52,349 nucleotides of DNA, from positions 299,261-351,609 of the forward strand of contig NZ_BDQX01000036.1 of the NCBI RefSeq assembly GCF_003112455.1, written 5' to 3'. Each line of letters opens with the position of its first letter. Position 1 is the first letter of the stretch. Shown here piece after piece: positions 21,250 to 31,502 of this stretch. The DNA is from Paenibacillus agaridevorans (GTDB lineage: Bacteria > Bacillota > Bacilli > Paenibacillales > Paenibacillaceae). The notes under the pieces were generated by a model that did no database searches, was not told where the DNA came from, and saw only the letters and a list, made by a program, of their open reading frames with translations. The translations under genes were made by a program, and so were the position numbers.

Positions 21250-22719
21250 TTAAGAGATGGCGGTTTCTTCGACGATTACTTTCACGTACTGGATGCTTCG
21301 ATCCTCGGGACCCTTGACGGGCAAGCCTACCTCAACATGATCGACAATATAATCGATGTTCGCTTGCGAGATAACCTCTCCCGGCAGCAGGATCGGAATA
21401 CCTGGCGGATAGACATAGATAAACTCGGCAATGATACGTCCTGCAGACTCCTTGAAAGGAATGACCTCCGTTTCTGCATAAAAGGCATCGCGCGGAGTAA
21501 GAGAAAGCTGAGGAATCTCAGGAATCTTAACGACTAACTCTCGTGCTTCGGCCCCTGCATGAAACGCATCGGATAAGCCCCGAAGCGCTTGAATAAGCTT
21601 CGCTACGGATTCCGACGTATCTCCAGGCGTAACTAGGCAAAGAATGTTATACATATCGCTAAGCTCGATCTCCAGATTATAGTTGTCGCGAAGCCAATTT
21701 TCGACGTCGTAACCTGTTACGCCGAGATGGCGCACATGAATCGAGACCTTGGTCGGATCGTAGTCGTAAGTCGCCTCACCGCCAAGTATTTCCTCGCCGA
21801 AGCTGTACAGACCTGGTATTTCGTTAATTTGGCGTCGAGCGTCCTGTGCCAGCTCGATGACACGCTCAGCGATTTCGCGGCCGTTCAAGGCCAGATTGCG
21901 GCGTGATGTATCGAGCGAAGCCAGCAGAATATAGGATGTGGACGTCGTTGTCAGCATGCTGATGATCGTCTGAACACGCTGCGGATTTACGCGTCCCTTG
22001 CGAATGTTAAGCACGGAGCTTTGCGTCATGGAGCCGCCGAGCTTGTGCACGCTTGTTGCTGCCATATCCGCTCCGGCCTGCATGGCCGACATCGGCAGCT
22101 TGTCGTGGAAATGAATGAGCACGCCATGAGCTTCGTCTACCAGTACCGGAATATCGTAGCTATGAACCAGATCGACGATTTCCTTTAAGTTGGCGCAGAT
22201 GCCGAAGTAAGTCGGATTGATAACGAGCACGGCCTTGGCGTCGGGATGACGCTCCAATGCACGGCGAACGGAACGGGTCGTGATGCCATGGTCGATGCCA
22301 AGCGTGCTGTCGCGTGCAGGCGAAATAAATACAGGTCTCGCGCCGGCGAAAATAATAGCAGCCATAATCGACTTGTGCACGTTGCGAGGCACGATGATTT
22401 TGTCGCCGGGGGAGCAGACAGACATAATCATCGTGATAATCGCGCCGCTAGTGCCCTGCACGGAAAAGTAAGTAAAGTCAGAGCCGAATGCATCCGCCGC
22501 AAGTTTCTGAGATTCTTCAATGACGCCTGTCGGTTGATGCAAGTCATCCAACGGAGCTATATTGATAAGATCGATCGACAACGCATTGTCGCCGATAAAT
22601 TCGCGGAATTCGGAGTCGCTTCCGACGCCTTTTTTGTGACCTGGAATGTGGAATTGAACGGGATTATGCGCCGCATGTTCGCGTAGCGCAGTGAAGAGCG
22701 GGGTTTTATTATGATCCAT
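21250..22719 (-). CDS. speA: Arginine decarboxylase (PLP-dependent)
   Basis: The 489-residue enzyme should convert arginine to agmatine, the first step of the agmatine route to putrescine and spermidine. The whole protein follows Bacillus SpeA: PVQFHIPGHKKG near the start, SVQGTSGAIITMIM, VLVDEAHGVLIHFHD, the PLP lysine in ATSVHKLGGSMTQSS, and ELSDMYNILCLVTPGDT. Orn/Lys/Arg decarboxylases of this short class lack the N-terminal response-regulator-like wing of enterobacterial enzymes. The ATG at 22719 follows GGCAGGG; upstream in-frame codons have no ribosome binding site. Lysine decarboxylation is the main alternative. Confidence 0.9.
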   Translation of the reverse strand: MDHNKTPLFTALREHAAHNPVQFHIPGHKKGVGSDSEFREFIGDNALSIDLINIAPLDDLHQPTGVIEESQKLAADAFGSDFTYFSVQGTSGAIITMIMSVCSPGDKIIVPRNVHKSIMAAIIFAGARPVFISPARDSTLGIDHGITTRSVRRALERHPDAKAVLVINPTYFGICANLKEIVDLVHSYDIPVLVDEAHGVLIHFHDKLPMSAMQAGADMAATSVHKLGGSMTQSSVLNIRKGRVNPQRVQTIISMLTTTSTSYILLASLDTSRRNLALNGREIAERVIELAQDARRQINEIPGLYSFGEEILGGEATYDYDPTKVSIHVRHLGVTGYDVENWLRDNYNLEIELSDMYNILCLVTPGDTSESVAKLIQALRGLSDAFHAGAEARELVVKIPEIPQLSLTPRDAFYAETEVIPFKESAGRIIAEFIYVYPPGIPILLPGEVISQANIDYIVDHVEVGLPVKGPEDRSIQYVKVIVEETAIS

Positions 22720-22906
22720 CGCCGTATCCCTGCCTTTCATCAGATGTACAAACAAAGTTGAGTATAACAAAAACAAGCGGTTTTGCAAGTAAAGATTATC
22801 TGTAGAAGGCGCTCCAGGCGCGGGATTTATCGTATTTGTTACAAAATTGTTCATACTTGCACCGTTCCTACTTATGGTACGATAGTATGGTGGAGGGATT
22901 AACGGC

Positions 22907-24091
22907 ATGAAGGATAAGCGTTTGCTCATTGTAATGGGAATATTGATGATTACTTTTATCGGCTTCGGCATTATCATCCCGGTTATGCCGGAAATTATAC
23001 AGGATGCCGACCCGGAGAACGCGGAGCTTCACACGGGCTGGATGCTGGCGTTATACTCGGCGGTATCCTTTATATTGTCGCCGCTTTGGGGCAATTGGTC
23101 GGACCGGATCGGTCGCCGGCCCATCATTTTGATCGGTCTGCTTGGATTCGCCGCGAGCTTTCTCTTGTTCGGTCTCGCTTCGGGCAATCTCGCGCTTATG
23201 TACGCTTCCCGGGCGATCGGCGGCTTGTTCTCGGGCGCTGTCGCGTCTGTCATCGTCGCCTATGTGGCGGACATTACTCCTCCGGAGCAGCGAACTAAGG
23301 GCATGGGGCTCGTCGGCATGTCGATCGGTCTCGGCTTCACGATCGGCCCAGGCTTCGGGGGGCTGCTCAGCGTCGTCTCGCACGAAACGCCGTTTTTCGC
23401 GGCAGCCGGCTTGGCGCTCTTAACTTTCGTGCTCGCGCTGCTCAAGCTAAACGAATCGTTGACACCCGAGCAGCGCAAGAAACCAGCCGAGAAGCGAACT
23501 TCGCGGTGGACGGCATTCCAGGGACCGCTCAAACATCTGTACGTGCTTGCCTTCTTCGTGACATTCACGCTTGCGGGCATGGAAGCGACACTGCAATTTT
23601 TCGGGATGAGCCGGTTCGACGTAACGCCGCTTGAGGTTGGCTTGCTCTTCTTCGTTTGCGGCATCGTCGGCGCGCTCGTTCAAGGGGGCATCGTTAGAAG
23701 GCGGATTAAGAAAGGCGAGGAGCCGCGTTATATTGTGATCGGCTTAATCATCTCGGCCGCAGGATTCTTTTTGCTGCTGTTCGCGCACTCGCTGACTTGG
23801 GCGATTCTGTCGCTCGCGGTGTTCGGAGTCGGCAACGCACTGATCCGTCCTTGCGTAACGTCGCTCATTACCCAGAAGACGAAGGTAGGACAAGGCGTTG
23901 CATCGGGGTTAAGCTCGTCGATGGATAGTCTGGGACGAATCGCGGGCCCTCTGTTAGGATCGTTTATTTTCACGATTGGCGAAGGTCTGCCTTATTTGAT
24001 CGGAGGCGTTCTATGCATTGCCGCTCTTCTGTTCGTATTCCGTTTCCGTCAATTGGACGAACAGGAGCGAACCGTATCGGCAGAAGGATAG
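22907..24091 (+). CDS. MFS drug-type transporter
   Basis: The 394-residue transporter has 12 hydrophobic segments. The MFS motif A is in the loop after helix 2 (GNWSDRIGRRPIILIG) and the drug:H+ antiporter-type motif C in helix 5 (GLGFTIGPGFGGLL). It resembles TetA/NorA/BmrA-class exporters. GGAGG lies 9 nt before the ATG. It is divergent from speA. The substrate cannot be inferred. Confidence 0.88.
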   Translation: MKDKRLLIVMGILMITFIGFGIIIPVMPEIIQDADPENAELHTGWMLALYSAVSFILSPLWGNWSDRIGRRPIILIGLLGFAASFLLFGLASGNLALMYASRAIGGLFSGAVASVIVAYVADITPPEQRTKGMGLVGMSIGLGFTIGPGFGGLLSVVSHETPFFAAAGLALLTFVLALLKLNESLTPEQRKKPAEKRTSRWTAFQGPLKHLYVLAFFVTFTLAGMEATLQFFGMSRFDVTPLEVGLLFFVCGIVGALVQGGIVRRRIKKGEEPRYIVIGLIISAAGFFLLLFAHSLTWAILSLAVFGVGNALIRPCVTSLITQKTKVGQGVASGLSSSMDSLGRIAGPLLGSFIFTIGEGLPYLIGGVLCIAALLFVFRFRQLDEQERTVSAEG

Positions 24092-24211
24092 ACCGTTATT
24101 TTAAAACATTAGGAAAACAACACGTCATACTATCTCGATATTTCTCGGAGTGTAACGCGCTGCACCCGCCAAAAGAGGGGGCAATGCGTTTCACCTTGAG
24201 CATGACAGACT

Positions 24212-24242
24212 GGCTCCCCATCTCGATGGGGGGCTTTTTTTT
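24212..24242 (+). terminator. Terminator after the MFS gene region
   Basis: CTCCCCATC and GATGGGG(GG) form a stem followed by eight T residues, 120 bp past the MFS stop codon. Confidence 0.8.
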
Positions 24243-24363
24243 AGTTTAAGAAATTATGCAAACTTAAGACTTGGGGAAAGTAAGCAAGTTGTTCATGTGC
24301 AGATAAAAACGGTTAGAAAATCGAACAGATCTTAACGGGAATGTTTGCGTCTTTGATGAAGCA

Positions 24364-24795
24364 TAAAACTGTGTTTCATTTGCCGCATGGCTGGTTCGAG
24401 TAGCCAATGAGCTTTAAAACTATGATTCGTATGCCGCATGTCTGACTCGAGTAACCCCAATGAAACATAAAACTTCATTCACCCAAGTTGCTTGCCTGTT
24501 CGGCCCCTGACCTAGCCCAATAAAGCGGATGTTTTCGCTAAAATAATCCGTTCGCCCCCCGGCCCCAATGGCATCGACCTATTTCCCTCGAAAGTGCTGC
24601 ATTCGCTGAGTTAAGTCGGTGCCACCGATCTATTATCCTCGAAAGTGCTGCATTTGCTGATTTAAGTCGGTGGCATCGATCTATTTTCCTCGAAGGATGC
24701 TGCTTCCGCGGAGTTAAGTCGATGCCACCGATCTATTTCCCTCGAAGGAGCTTCTTCCGCGGAGTTAAGTCGATGACACCGATCTGTTTTCATCG
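24364..24795. repeat. Degenerate tandem repeat, about 51-bp period
   Basis: Four copies of a unit start at 24575, 24626, 24677 and 24729, with a partial fifth at 24780 (core CGATCTATTTCCCTCGAAAG ... GAGTTAAGTCGGTGCCAC). A diverged set begins at 24364, 24415 and 24468 (core TGCCGCATGGCTGGTTCGAG). Both sets have a period of 51-53 bp and share GCAT-CTG-GAGT words, so they look like one old array. No open frame persists through it. It occupies the 850-bp gap before the RND gene. Confidence 0.75.
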
Positions 24796-24945
24796 CGAAC
24801 AAGGCGTATCCCCGACCAAAGTCCTGTTTTGCCTCCGGCTAACGGCGTGGCAATAATACCGTCTGGAGACGTTTTTGCAAGTTTTTCCTTACCCGTATGA
24901 TGGTAAAGACAAAACAAACAAAACCGGTTTCGGAAAAGGAGCAGA

Positions 24946-27900
24946 TTGGAAAGCATGAGCAGTATTACAGGTTGGTCGTTCCGCAATAAGGCGGCAATCG
25001 GGTTATTGGTCGTCATGGCGCTGGCGGTAGGAGTTATCAGTTACTTAAGGCTGCCGATGGAGTTCCTGCCTGCGGCGGATAATCCGCAGGTTATGATTAC
25101 GTCCATCGGGCAAGGCGTCAATGCAAAGACGATGGAAGAGCGCGTCACGGAGCCGCTTGAGCAGGCGGTTATGTTCACGAAAGGCAAGACGTCGTTGTTC
25201 TCCACTTCCGGGGAAGGATACTCGCAGATCAGTCTTAACTTCGATTCTTCCACGAACATGAAGGAAGCGAAAGCGGAGGTGGAGCGCGCGGTAGCAGCCG
25301 TTCCGCTGCCAGGCAATGTGATGCCGCCGTTTGTCATCCAATTCCATACATCGATGATTCCGATCTCCTGGGTCACGGTTACGTTTGATGAGAGCGTAAG
25401 CGGCCAAGAGCGCGAAGAGCGGCTGACCGCCATTAAAAACGAGCTGCAAGGCATCGAAGGAGCCGGTCAAATATCCGTATCGGGCGGAGCTAAGGCGGTT
25501 ATCCACATTCAGCCGGACGCTGACAAGCTCGCAGATGCAGACATTCCAGTACAGACATTAATGGGAGTGCTGCAGGGCAGAGGCGCACAGGCGTCGGTTG
25601 GTGAGAGAAGCATTGACGGTCAAGCCGTCAGTCTCAACGTTACGGAAACGATCGGCACGCTGGAGACGCTAAAGCGTCTGACCGTTCTACCCGGAGTCGA
25701 GCTTGGGGATGTCGCCGAGGTGACGCTGGCGAATGAGAAGGAGAATGTCAGCCGCATGAACGGCAAGGACGCCGTTTTGCTGACCATCTCGAAGGCAGCC
25801 GATGCCAATGCGGTGTCGGTCGGCAAGTCCATACAAGCGAAGGTCGAAGAGCTTGGCGCGGAGGGCGGCGGCGTAAACGTTTCGGTACTGCTAAGCAGCG
25901 CGGAATCCGTGGAGCATTCCGTTAACAGCATGCTGCGCGAAGTACTGCTTGGCGCTTTGTTCGCTACTATTGTCATCTTGTTGTTTATGCGCAACTTCAG
26001 AGCGACGATCGTAACGATCGTATCTATTCCGCTTTCGCTCGGCATCACACTTTATTTGCTGCAGCTGTCTGGTGTTTCGCTGAACATTATTACGCTCGGT
26101 GGCGTAGCGGTTGCCGTCGGACGGCTCGTGGACGACAGCATCGTCGTCATCGAGAATATATACCGCAGGTTGCAGAAGGAGGCCTTCTCCGTCTCGCTTA
26201 TAACAGACGCGACAAGGGAAGTCGCGTCTGCGATTACATCTTCGACGATCGTAACGGTAGCGGTGTTTCTGCCTATGGGGCTGCTACGCGGTTCGTTGCA
26301 GGCGTTCCTGCTGCCGTTCGCTTTGACGGTGACATACTCGCTGCTCGCCTCTCTGCTTGTCGCTTTGACCGTCGTGCCACTGCTTAGTGCATGGCTGCTG
26401 AAAGGCACGAAGGAGAAGGAGCACGGAGGAGCGCCTCGCTTCGCGAAGTTCCTGGCATGGAATTTGCAGCGTAAGTGGATACCGCTAACGCTGGCGGTGG
26501 TTCTGCTGGCCGGGTCGGTTGGCGCATACGTCACCATGCCGAAAGCCGCGTTGGATTCCTCCAGCGCGGAGAATTTAAGCGTAACGTTGGAGTATCCTAA
26601 CGACACGCCGGAGAATGAGGTGCTGGCGGGCGGAACGAAGCTGGAGAGCTATCTGGTTGAGCGGGCCGATGTGGAATGGACAATGATGTCCGTCGGCAAC
26701 AGCTCTGATGACGCCCAGTTCGGAGCCGTGTCGTCTCCTACGTTAATCTCTTATCTGGTGGGCATGAAGAAAGGAGCCGACGCGGAGAAGACGCTTGATG
26801 CCCTTCGGGCTCAGGGCGGCGAATATCCGGATGCCGAACTGCTGGCGGGCGCGACGGATTTGATGATGGGCGGAGGCTCTACGACGGTGTTCGTCGACGT
26901 GACGGGCGAAGAGGCGAAACTCGCCGAGGCGGCGGGCATGCTGGAGGAGGCTCTGGCGAAAATTGAAGGCGTAGAGAAGGTGGAGAGCAGTCAGGAGGAT
27001 CTGAAGCCGGTCTATTCGTTCCAGGTCAAGCCGGAGCTGGCTCGCGGCGAAGAGATAGCCCAGCAGCTTCAGCTCGCGTTGAATCCCGTCCCTATCGGCT
27101 CCATATCGTTGAATACGAGCGAGACGCCGGTATGGCTGCAGCCTGTCGTCGATCCGCAGTCGGAGAGCGAGCTTGGGTCTCTTACCGTTATGACGGAAGC
27201 AGGGGCGGTTCCTGTCTCTACGGTGGCTACGTTAATTCGGACGGAAGAACCCACCTTGTATTACCATAAGGAAGGCAAACCCTATTTGCGGGTGACCGCT
27301 AGCGTAGATCCAGCGAAGCTGTCTGTGGTAGGAACCGAAATTTCCAAGGCGGCAGATGCCTTGCAGCTTCCAGAAGGCGTGGAGTTCTCGGTAGGCGGCG
27401 CTTCCGCGGATCAGGCCGGCGACTTCGCGGACCTCGGCATGACGGCTCTTATCTCAATTGGTCTCGTCTATCTGATCATGGTTCTAACATTCAAAACGCT
27501 GCGGGCTCCACTTGCGATCATGATCTCCTTGCCGCTAGCCGCGATCGGTGCGGTCACAGGGCTTCTAGTCTCCGGCGTTACGCCGGACTTCACAGCCATG
27601 TTCGGAGCGTTGATGCTAATTGGCATCGTGGTAACGAACGCCATCGTGCTCATCGACAGAGTCAAGCAAAACGAGCAATCCATGACGATCCGCGATGCTT
27701 TGCTAGAAGCAGCCTCGACAAGAATGAGGCCGATCATCATGACGGCGCTTGCGACGATCTGCGCGATGCTGCCTCTCGTATTCGGCTCGCATGAATCCGG
27801 GAGCATCGTATCCCAAAGTCTGGCGATCGTCGTCATCGGCGGCTTGGCGGCAGCGACTCTGCTGACGTTAATCATTGTGCCTTGTGTATACGAGCTGCTG

Positions 27901-27981
27901 TTCTTCCGCAAATCGAGGAAGGAACGAAAGGCAACTAACGATTCGTTAATGAAGGAAGCGGCAGCGGGAACGGAAGTTTGA
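24946..27981 (+). CDS. RND family exporter (AcrB/SwrC type)
   Basis: The 1011-residue transporter has the AcrB-like plan: a first membrane helix (residues ~13-31), a large extracytoplasmic loop, six helices including the conserved GRLVDDSIVVIENI with the proton-relay Asp pair, a second long loop and six more helices (LIGIVVTNAIVLIDRVKQN). This is the HAE1-like group present in Firmicutes as SwrC/YerP (surfactin resistance). No membrane-fusion or outer-membrane partner is next to it, as expected for a Gram-positive. The TTG at 24946 follows AAGGAG; an ATG at 24955 is the alternative start. Substrate unknown. Confidence 0.9.
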   Translation: MESMSSITGWSFRNKAAIGLLVVMALAVGVISYLRLPMEFLPAADNPQVMITSIGQGVNAKTMEERVTEPLEQAVMFTKGKTSLFSTSGEGYSQISLNFDSSTNMKEAKAEVERAVAAVPLPGNVMPPFVIQFHTSMIPISWVTVTFDESVSGQEREERLTAIKNELQGIEGAGQISVSGGAKAVIHIQPDADKLADADIPVQTLMGVLQGRGAQASVGERSIDGQAVSLNVTETIGTLETLKRLTVLPGVELGDVAEVTLANEKENVSRMNGKDAVLLTISKAADANAVSVGKSIQAKVEELGAEGGGVNVSVLLSSAESVEHSVNSMLREVLLGALFATIVILLFMRNFRATIVTIVSIPLSLGITLYLLQLSGVSLNIITLGGVAVAVGRLVDDSIVVIENIYRRLQKEAFSVSLITDATREVASAITSSTIVTVAVFLPMGLLRGSLQAFLLPFALTVTYSLLASLLVALTVVPLLSAWLLKGTKEKEHGGAPRFAKFLAWNLQRKWIPLTLAVVLLAGSVGAYVTMPKAALDSSSAENLSVTLEYPNDTPENEVLAGGTKLESYLVERADVEWTMMSVGNSSDDAQFGAVSSPTLISYLVGMKKGADAEKTLDALRAQGGEYPDAELLAGATDLMMGGGSTTVFVDVTGEEAKLAEAAGMLEEALAKIEGVEKVESSQEDLKPVYSFQVKPELARGEEIAQQLQLALNPVPIGSISLNTSETPVWLQPVVDPQSESELGSLTVMTEAGAVPVSTVATLIRTEEPTLYYHKEGKPYLRVTASVDPAKLSVVGTEISKAADALQLPEGVEFSVGGASADQAGDFADLGMTALISIGLVYLIMVLTFKTLRAPLAIMISLPLAAIGAVTGLLVSGVTPDFTAMFGALMLIGIVVTNAIVLIDRVKQNEQSMTIRDALLEAASTRMRPIIMTALATICAMLPLVFGSHESGSIVSQSLAIVVIGGLAAATLLTLIIVPCVYELLFFRKSRKERKATNDSLMKEAAAGTEV

Positions 27982-28020
27982 TGCTGCAACCCTTGTAATT
28001 AACCTTGAGTAAAAACAGAA

Positions 28021-28064
28021 CAAGCCGGAGAAATCAGCACATGCGCGCTGGTTTCTCCGGCTTG
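28021..28064. terminator. Bidirectional terminator
   Basis: CAAGCCGGAGAAA pairs perfectly with TTTCTCCGGCTTG (13-bp stem). It separates the convergent RND and DUF1054 genes. Confidence 0.75.
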
Positions 28065-28116
28065 CTCGTCTGCTCTGCATACGATGTGCCCCGCGGAACT
28101 CAATAGGAGGTTCGTT

Positions 28117-28791
28117 TTATCGCGATCGGTTGCAAGCCAGCTCATACAACGGAAGCAGTGTTTCGTAGGTGCTAAGAGCGTATCGCAGCAGCTTTTCGCC
28201 ATCCTGCAGCACAGGATCGTCCGCCGAGAGATGGCGGCCGACAAGCAGCTCTGCTTTGCCAACGTCCCGAAATCTTACGAGCGCCGTCTTCCAGGCTGCT
28301 TCGTCCATTTCTCCGACTTCCTGTGCTTCCTTCTTCATATGGTCAAGCGACATCATGAAGTCAGACGGGACGGTCTCGATAACGTCGTCGAGCTGATCCA
28401 GAAAGGCGGATGCGATCGCTTTTTTGTTGGGCACCTCATAGATCAGGGCGAGCCAGATAAAGACATGGTCGTCGAACAGGCCGAGCTGGAAGTGGGGATG
28501 AGACTTGTAGCCGCGCTTGTTGTCGCAGATCGACAGCCAGGTATCCTTGGGGGCGTTCACCGTCCTTCTCGCGTGTTTTGCGATATGGAGGTACATCTCG
28601 CGTCCCGCTAGCCGGGAAATCTCGTCCACGATTTGCTCGCCAAAGGCGCGGAATTTGGGCTGAATGAGAGTCTGTATGCCATTCATGCGAGCTTCGAGAC
28701 CTTCCAATTGAAAAACGTCAAAGTCGGCGGCAGCGAAGCCTTCCAGCGGAGCGTGAGCGGTATTTTTATGGTCGGCAGATGTAATTGTCAT
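28117..28791 (-). CDS. DUF1054 protein (YktB-like)
   Basis: The 224-residue protein matches YktB/DUF1054 by eye: GFAAADFDVFQLEGLEARMN, LSICDNKRGYKSHPHFQLGL, then WLALIYEVPNKKAIASAFLD. The function of the family is unknown. The ATG at 28791 follows AAGGAG by 10 nt; the frame continues to 28815 without a ribosome binding site. Confidence 0.8.
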   Translation of the reverse strand: MTITSADHKNTAHAPLEGFAAADFDVFQLEGLEARMNGIQTLIQPKFRAFGEQIVDEISRLAGREMYLHIAKHARRTVNAPKDTWLSICDNKRGYKSHPHFQLGLFDDHVFIWLALIYEVPNKKAIASAFLDQLDDVIETVPSDFMMSLDHMKKEAQEVGEMDEAAWKTALVRFRDVGKAELLVGRHLSADDPVLQDGEKLLRYALSTYETLLPLYELACNRSR

Positions 28792-29070
28792 TTCGCGTAT
28801 TCTCCTTACTAACATTATAATGGGATATGGATGAGAAACTTTATTATTTTAGAATGATTATAACATAATTCATTGGAAATGCCTATCTGAATAGGTACAG
28901 CTAGGGTGCGAGAGAGGGGAGAACCGGCAGCATTGAAGAATGGGCAACCCAGACTTAAAAATTAGTCAATAATCCAAGTTGCCAGAACATAAGATGAAGT
29001 ATAAGATAGTGGTAAGAACAAATTGTCAGAACATTTCGTCAAATAACACTTGGTTAAGGGAGGGATTGCC

Positions 29071-29667
29071 GTGAATAAGAGCTACGAAGTCGAATATTGT
29101 AATCTGGAGCTGCGATTCGAACGCCGGCAAATCCAAAATCTCATCCGGGATCTCATTCAGGAAGGTTATTCCTTATACTGGAGCGAGACGGAAGGGCAGT
29201 TCCTCGTTTCCATTCGGACCGGCAGGAAGCTCGTGAAGCTTCAGTTCCACCGAATGAACACCCGTTACAAAATTGTAGGCGATTATGTGATCAAAGACGA
29301 AAAACTGTCGGAGCTTCTGGAGAAATTGATTAACGATACACGGGGTCATGCAGTCGTTAAACGAATCAAGGATCGGCAAATCGTAATCGAGAACATTATG
29401 TTCGGCGAAATCATACGACTTGTGGAGGTGTCAGGCATGGAGCATCGGATTATCTATCAAAAGAAACCTTTCGTGACAATAGAGGAAATGATCAAGGCGT
29501 TCCAATCGAAGCGCGCAGAAGAGCGTGCGGCGGTGCTGAGGTTCGAGCTTGATTATGAGCTGCTGGTGCTGCACGAAGCGCTTGAGGCTCATAATGAGGA
29601 AGCGGTTGCAGAATCTAAGGAAAGGTTGGTTGCGCTTCGTTCGGAGATGCTGCAGCTAGAGTTGTGA
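29071..29667 (+). CDS. Conserved-looking cytoplasmic protein, unknown function
   Basis: The 198-residue protein starts at GTG behind GGGAGGG (6 nt). The N-terminal two-thirds is alternating strand and helix (YEVEYCNLELRFERRQIQNL, then YKIVGDYVIKDEKLSELLEK). The C-terminal third is a long acidic helix (FELDYELLVLHEALEAHNEE), probably a coiled coil. No motif links it to a known family. Confidence 0.65.
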   Translation: MNKSYEVEYCNLELRFERRQIQNLIRDLIQEGYSLYWSETEGQFLVSIRTGRKLVKLQFHRMNTRYKIVGDYVIKDEKLSELLEKLINDTRGHAVVKRIKDRQIVIENIMFGEIIRLVEVSGMEHRIIYQKKPFVTIEEMIKAFQSKRAEERAAVLRFELDYELLVLHEALEAHNEEAVAESKERLVALRSEMLQLEL

Positions 29668-29704
29668 GGGAATGGCGAGAAGAGTAAATCTTAAGCTTTA
29701 AAGA

Positions 29705-29793
29705 AACGATCATGCAGTCGCCCGGAACGGTGCGGCGCGCAGGGTCGTTTTTTGCTATAAGAATAACGCAACCTTGCTCTCGGTTATTCTTAT
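29705..29793 (+). terminator. Two consecutive hairpins
   Basis: The first hairpin (AACGATC...GGGTCGTT, then T6) is an ordinary terminator. The second is a perfect 11-bp inverted repeat, ATAAGAATAAC (29757-29767) and GTTATTCTTAT (29783-29793). Confidence 0.7.
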
Positions 29794-29870
29794 GGATGAG
29801 GACGGCCAATCAGGTTTTCTTCCGGATGTAAAAAGAGTAGAATAAAGCTATTGTAAGACTTTAAGTGCAA

Positions 29871-30037
29871 GTTCAAAAAGTTCGGTTATCAGTACCGAGA
29901 AGATTGGATGAAGCTAGGACCTGAGGAGCGGAGCGTAGTGGAAGCTACGTGAGCACCGGAAGGTTCGGCTGCATTCAATATTCGACGTCGAGTACGCTTC
30001 TAGGATTACTTCGTAATGGGAAGCGAACTTTTTGAAC
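29871..30037. repeat. MITE-like element, copy 1 (167 bp)
   Basis: It has perfect 14-bp terminal inverted repeats (GTTCAAAAAGTTCG and CGAACTTTTTGAAC) around a non-coding body. The body contains a long block (GAGGAGCGGAGCGTAGTGGA onward) nearly identical in copy 2 at 41739-41905, which is also 167 bp. An internal CGTAG-TGGAAG-CTACG hairpin is present. It sits 40 bp before gnd. Confidence 0.85.
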
Positions 30038-30077
30038 AACCTCTTAAAAATATATTGGAAAAGGATGGAAGAAACTC

Positions 30078-31490
30078 ATGTCTAAGCAGCAAATCGGCGT
30101 TATCGGCATGGCCGTTATGGGCAGAAACCTTGCCCTCAATATCGAGAGCAGAGGATTCACCGTCTCCGTGTTCAACCGCTCGCGGGAGAAAACGGACGAA
30201 CTTATCAGCGAATCCGCAGGCAAAAACCTGGTTCCAACCTACACGATCGAAGAATTCGTCGCTTCTCTTGAAGTGCCTCGCAAAATCCTCATCATGGTGC
30301 AAGCCGGAGCGGGTACGGACGCAACAATCGACTCCCTTGTGCCGCATTTGGATCAAGGCGACATTATCATTGACGGCGGCAACGCTTATTTCCCCGACAC
30401 GCAGCGCCGCAGCAAAGAGCTTGAAGCAAAAGGCTTCCGTTTTATTGGCACTGGCGTATCCGGCGGCGAAGAAGGCGCGCTGAAAGGCCCATCCATCATG
30501 CCGGGCGGCCAGAAATCCGCTTACGAGCTTGTTGAGCCGATACTGACGGCTATTGCAGCTAAAGTAGGCGAAGACGCTTGCTGTACTTACATCGGCCCGG
30601 ACGGCGCCGGCCATTACGTAAAGATGGTTCACAACGGCATCGAATACGGCGACATGCAGCTTATCTGCGAAGCTTACGACTTGCTTAAAAACGTGCTTGA
30701 CGTCAGCACGGAAGAACTGCACGAAATCTTCACCGAGTGGAACAAAGGCGAGCTCGACAGCTACCTGATCGAGATTACGCGCGATATCTTCTCCAAATAC
30801 GATCCGGAAACGGGCAAACCGATGGTTGACGTTATTTTGGACTCCGCCGGCCAAAAGGGTACGGGCAAGTGGACAAGCCAAAGCTCCCTGGACCTTGGCG
30901 TACCGTTGTCCATCATTACGGAATCCGTATTTACCCGCTTCCTGTCGGCTATGAAAGAAGAACGCGTAGCGGCAAGCAAAGTGCTGAGCGGTCCTGCAAA
31001 AGCTCCGTTCCAGGGCGATAAAGCGGCATTTATCGAAGCTGTACGCAAGGCGCTGTTCGCGAGCAAAATCTGCTCTTACGCGCAAGGCTTCGCGCAAATG
31101 CGCGCCGCTTCAGACGAATACGGCTGGGATCTTCGCTACGGCGACATCGCAAAAATCTTCCGCGGCGGCTGCATCATCCGTGCGCGTTTCCTGCAGAACA
31201 TCACGGACGCTTACGACCGCGATCCGGGTCTTCGCAACCTGCTGCTTGATCCTTACTTCAAAGAAATCGTGGAGTCGTACCAAGGCGCATGGCGCGAAGT
31301 GATTACTTCCGCCGTAACAAACGGCGTGCCGGTACCGGCATTCTCCAGCGCGCTGGCTTATTTCGACAGCTACCGCACGGAGCGTCTGCCGGCGAACCTG
31401 CTGCAAGCGCAACGCGATTACTTTGGCGCCCATACGTTCAAGCGCGTGGACAAGGAAGGTTCGTTCCACTTCAACTGGCTTCAATCCTAA
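30078..31490 (+). CDS. gnd: 6-phosphogluconate dehydrogenase, decarboxylating
   Basis: The 470-residue enzyme of the oxidative pentose phosphate pathway converts 6-phosphogluconate to ribulose-5-phosphate with NADPH and CO2. The N-terminal Rossmann motif is [20 protein letters not shown], with NRSREKT in the NADP-binding position. The substrate-binding signature [11 protein letters not shown], the catalytic loop [20 protein letters not shown] and the C-terminal [20 protein letters not shown] region are all present. Length is standard. AAAGGATGG precedes the ATG. A 167-bp MITE-like repeat lies just upstream and may carry or disturb its promoter. Confidence 0.97.
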   Translation: MSKQQIGVIGMAVMGRNLALNIESRGFTVSVFNRSREKTDELISESAGKNLVPTYTIEEFVASLEVPRKILIMVQAGAGTDATIDSLVPHLDQGDIIIDGGNAYFPDTQRRSKELEAKGFRFIGTGVSGGEEGALKGPSIMPGGQKSAYELVEPILTAIAAKVGEDACCTYIGPDGAGHYVKMVHNGIEYGDMQLICEAYDLLKNVLDVSTEELHEIFTEWNKGELDSYLIEITRDIFSKYDPETGKPMVDVILDSAGQKGTGKWTSQSSLDLGVPLSIITESVFTRFLSAMKEERVAASKVLSGPAKAPFQGDKAAFIEAVRKALFASKICSYAQGFAQMRAASDEYGWDLRYGDIAKIFRGGCIIRARFLQNITDAYDRDPGLRNLLLDPYFKEIVESYQGAWREVITSAVTNGVPVPAFSSALAYFDSYRTERLPANLLQAQRDYFGAHTFKRVDKEGSFHFNWLQS

Positions 31491-31502
31491 TCGCTAGCGC
31501 TG

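Noticed and set aside
24364..24795. CRISPR array
   Set aside because: The repeats are directly adjacent 51-bp units with no unique spacers and no cas genes nearby.
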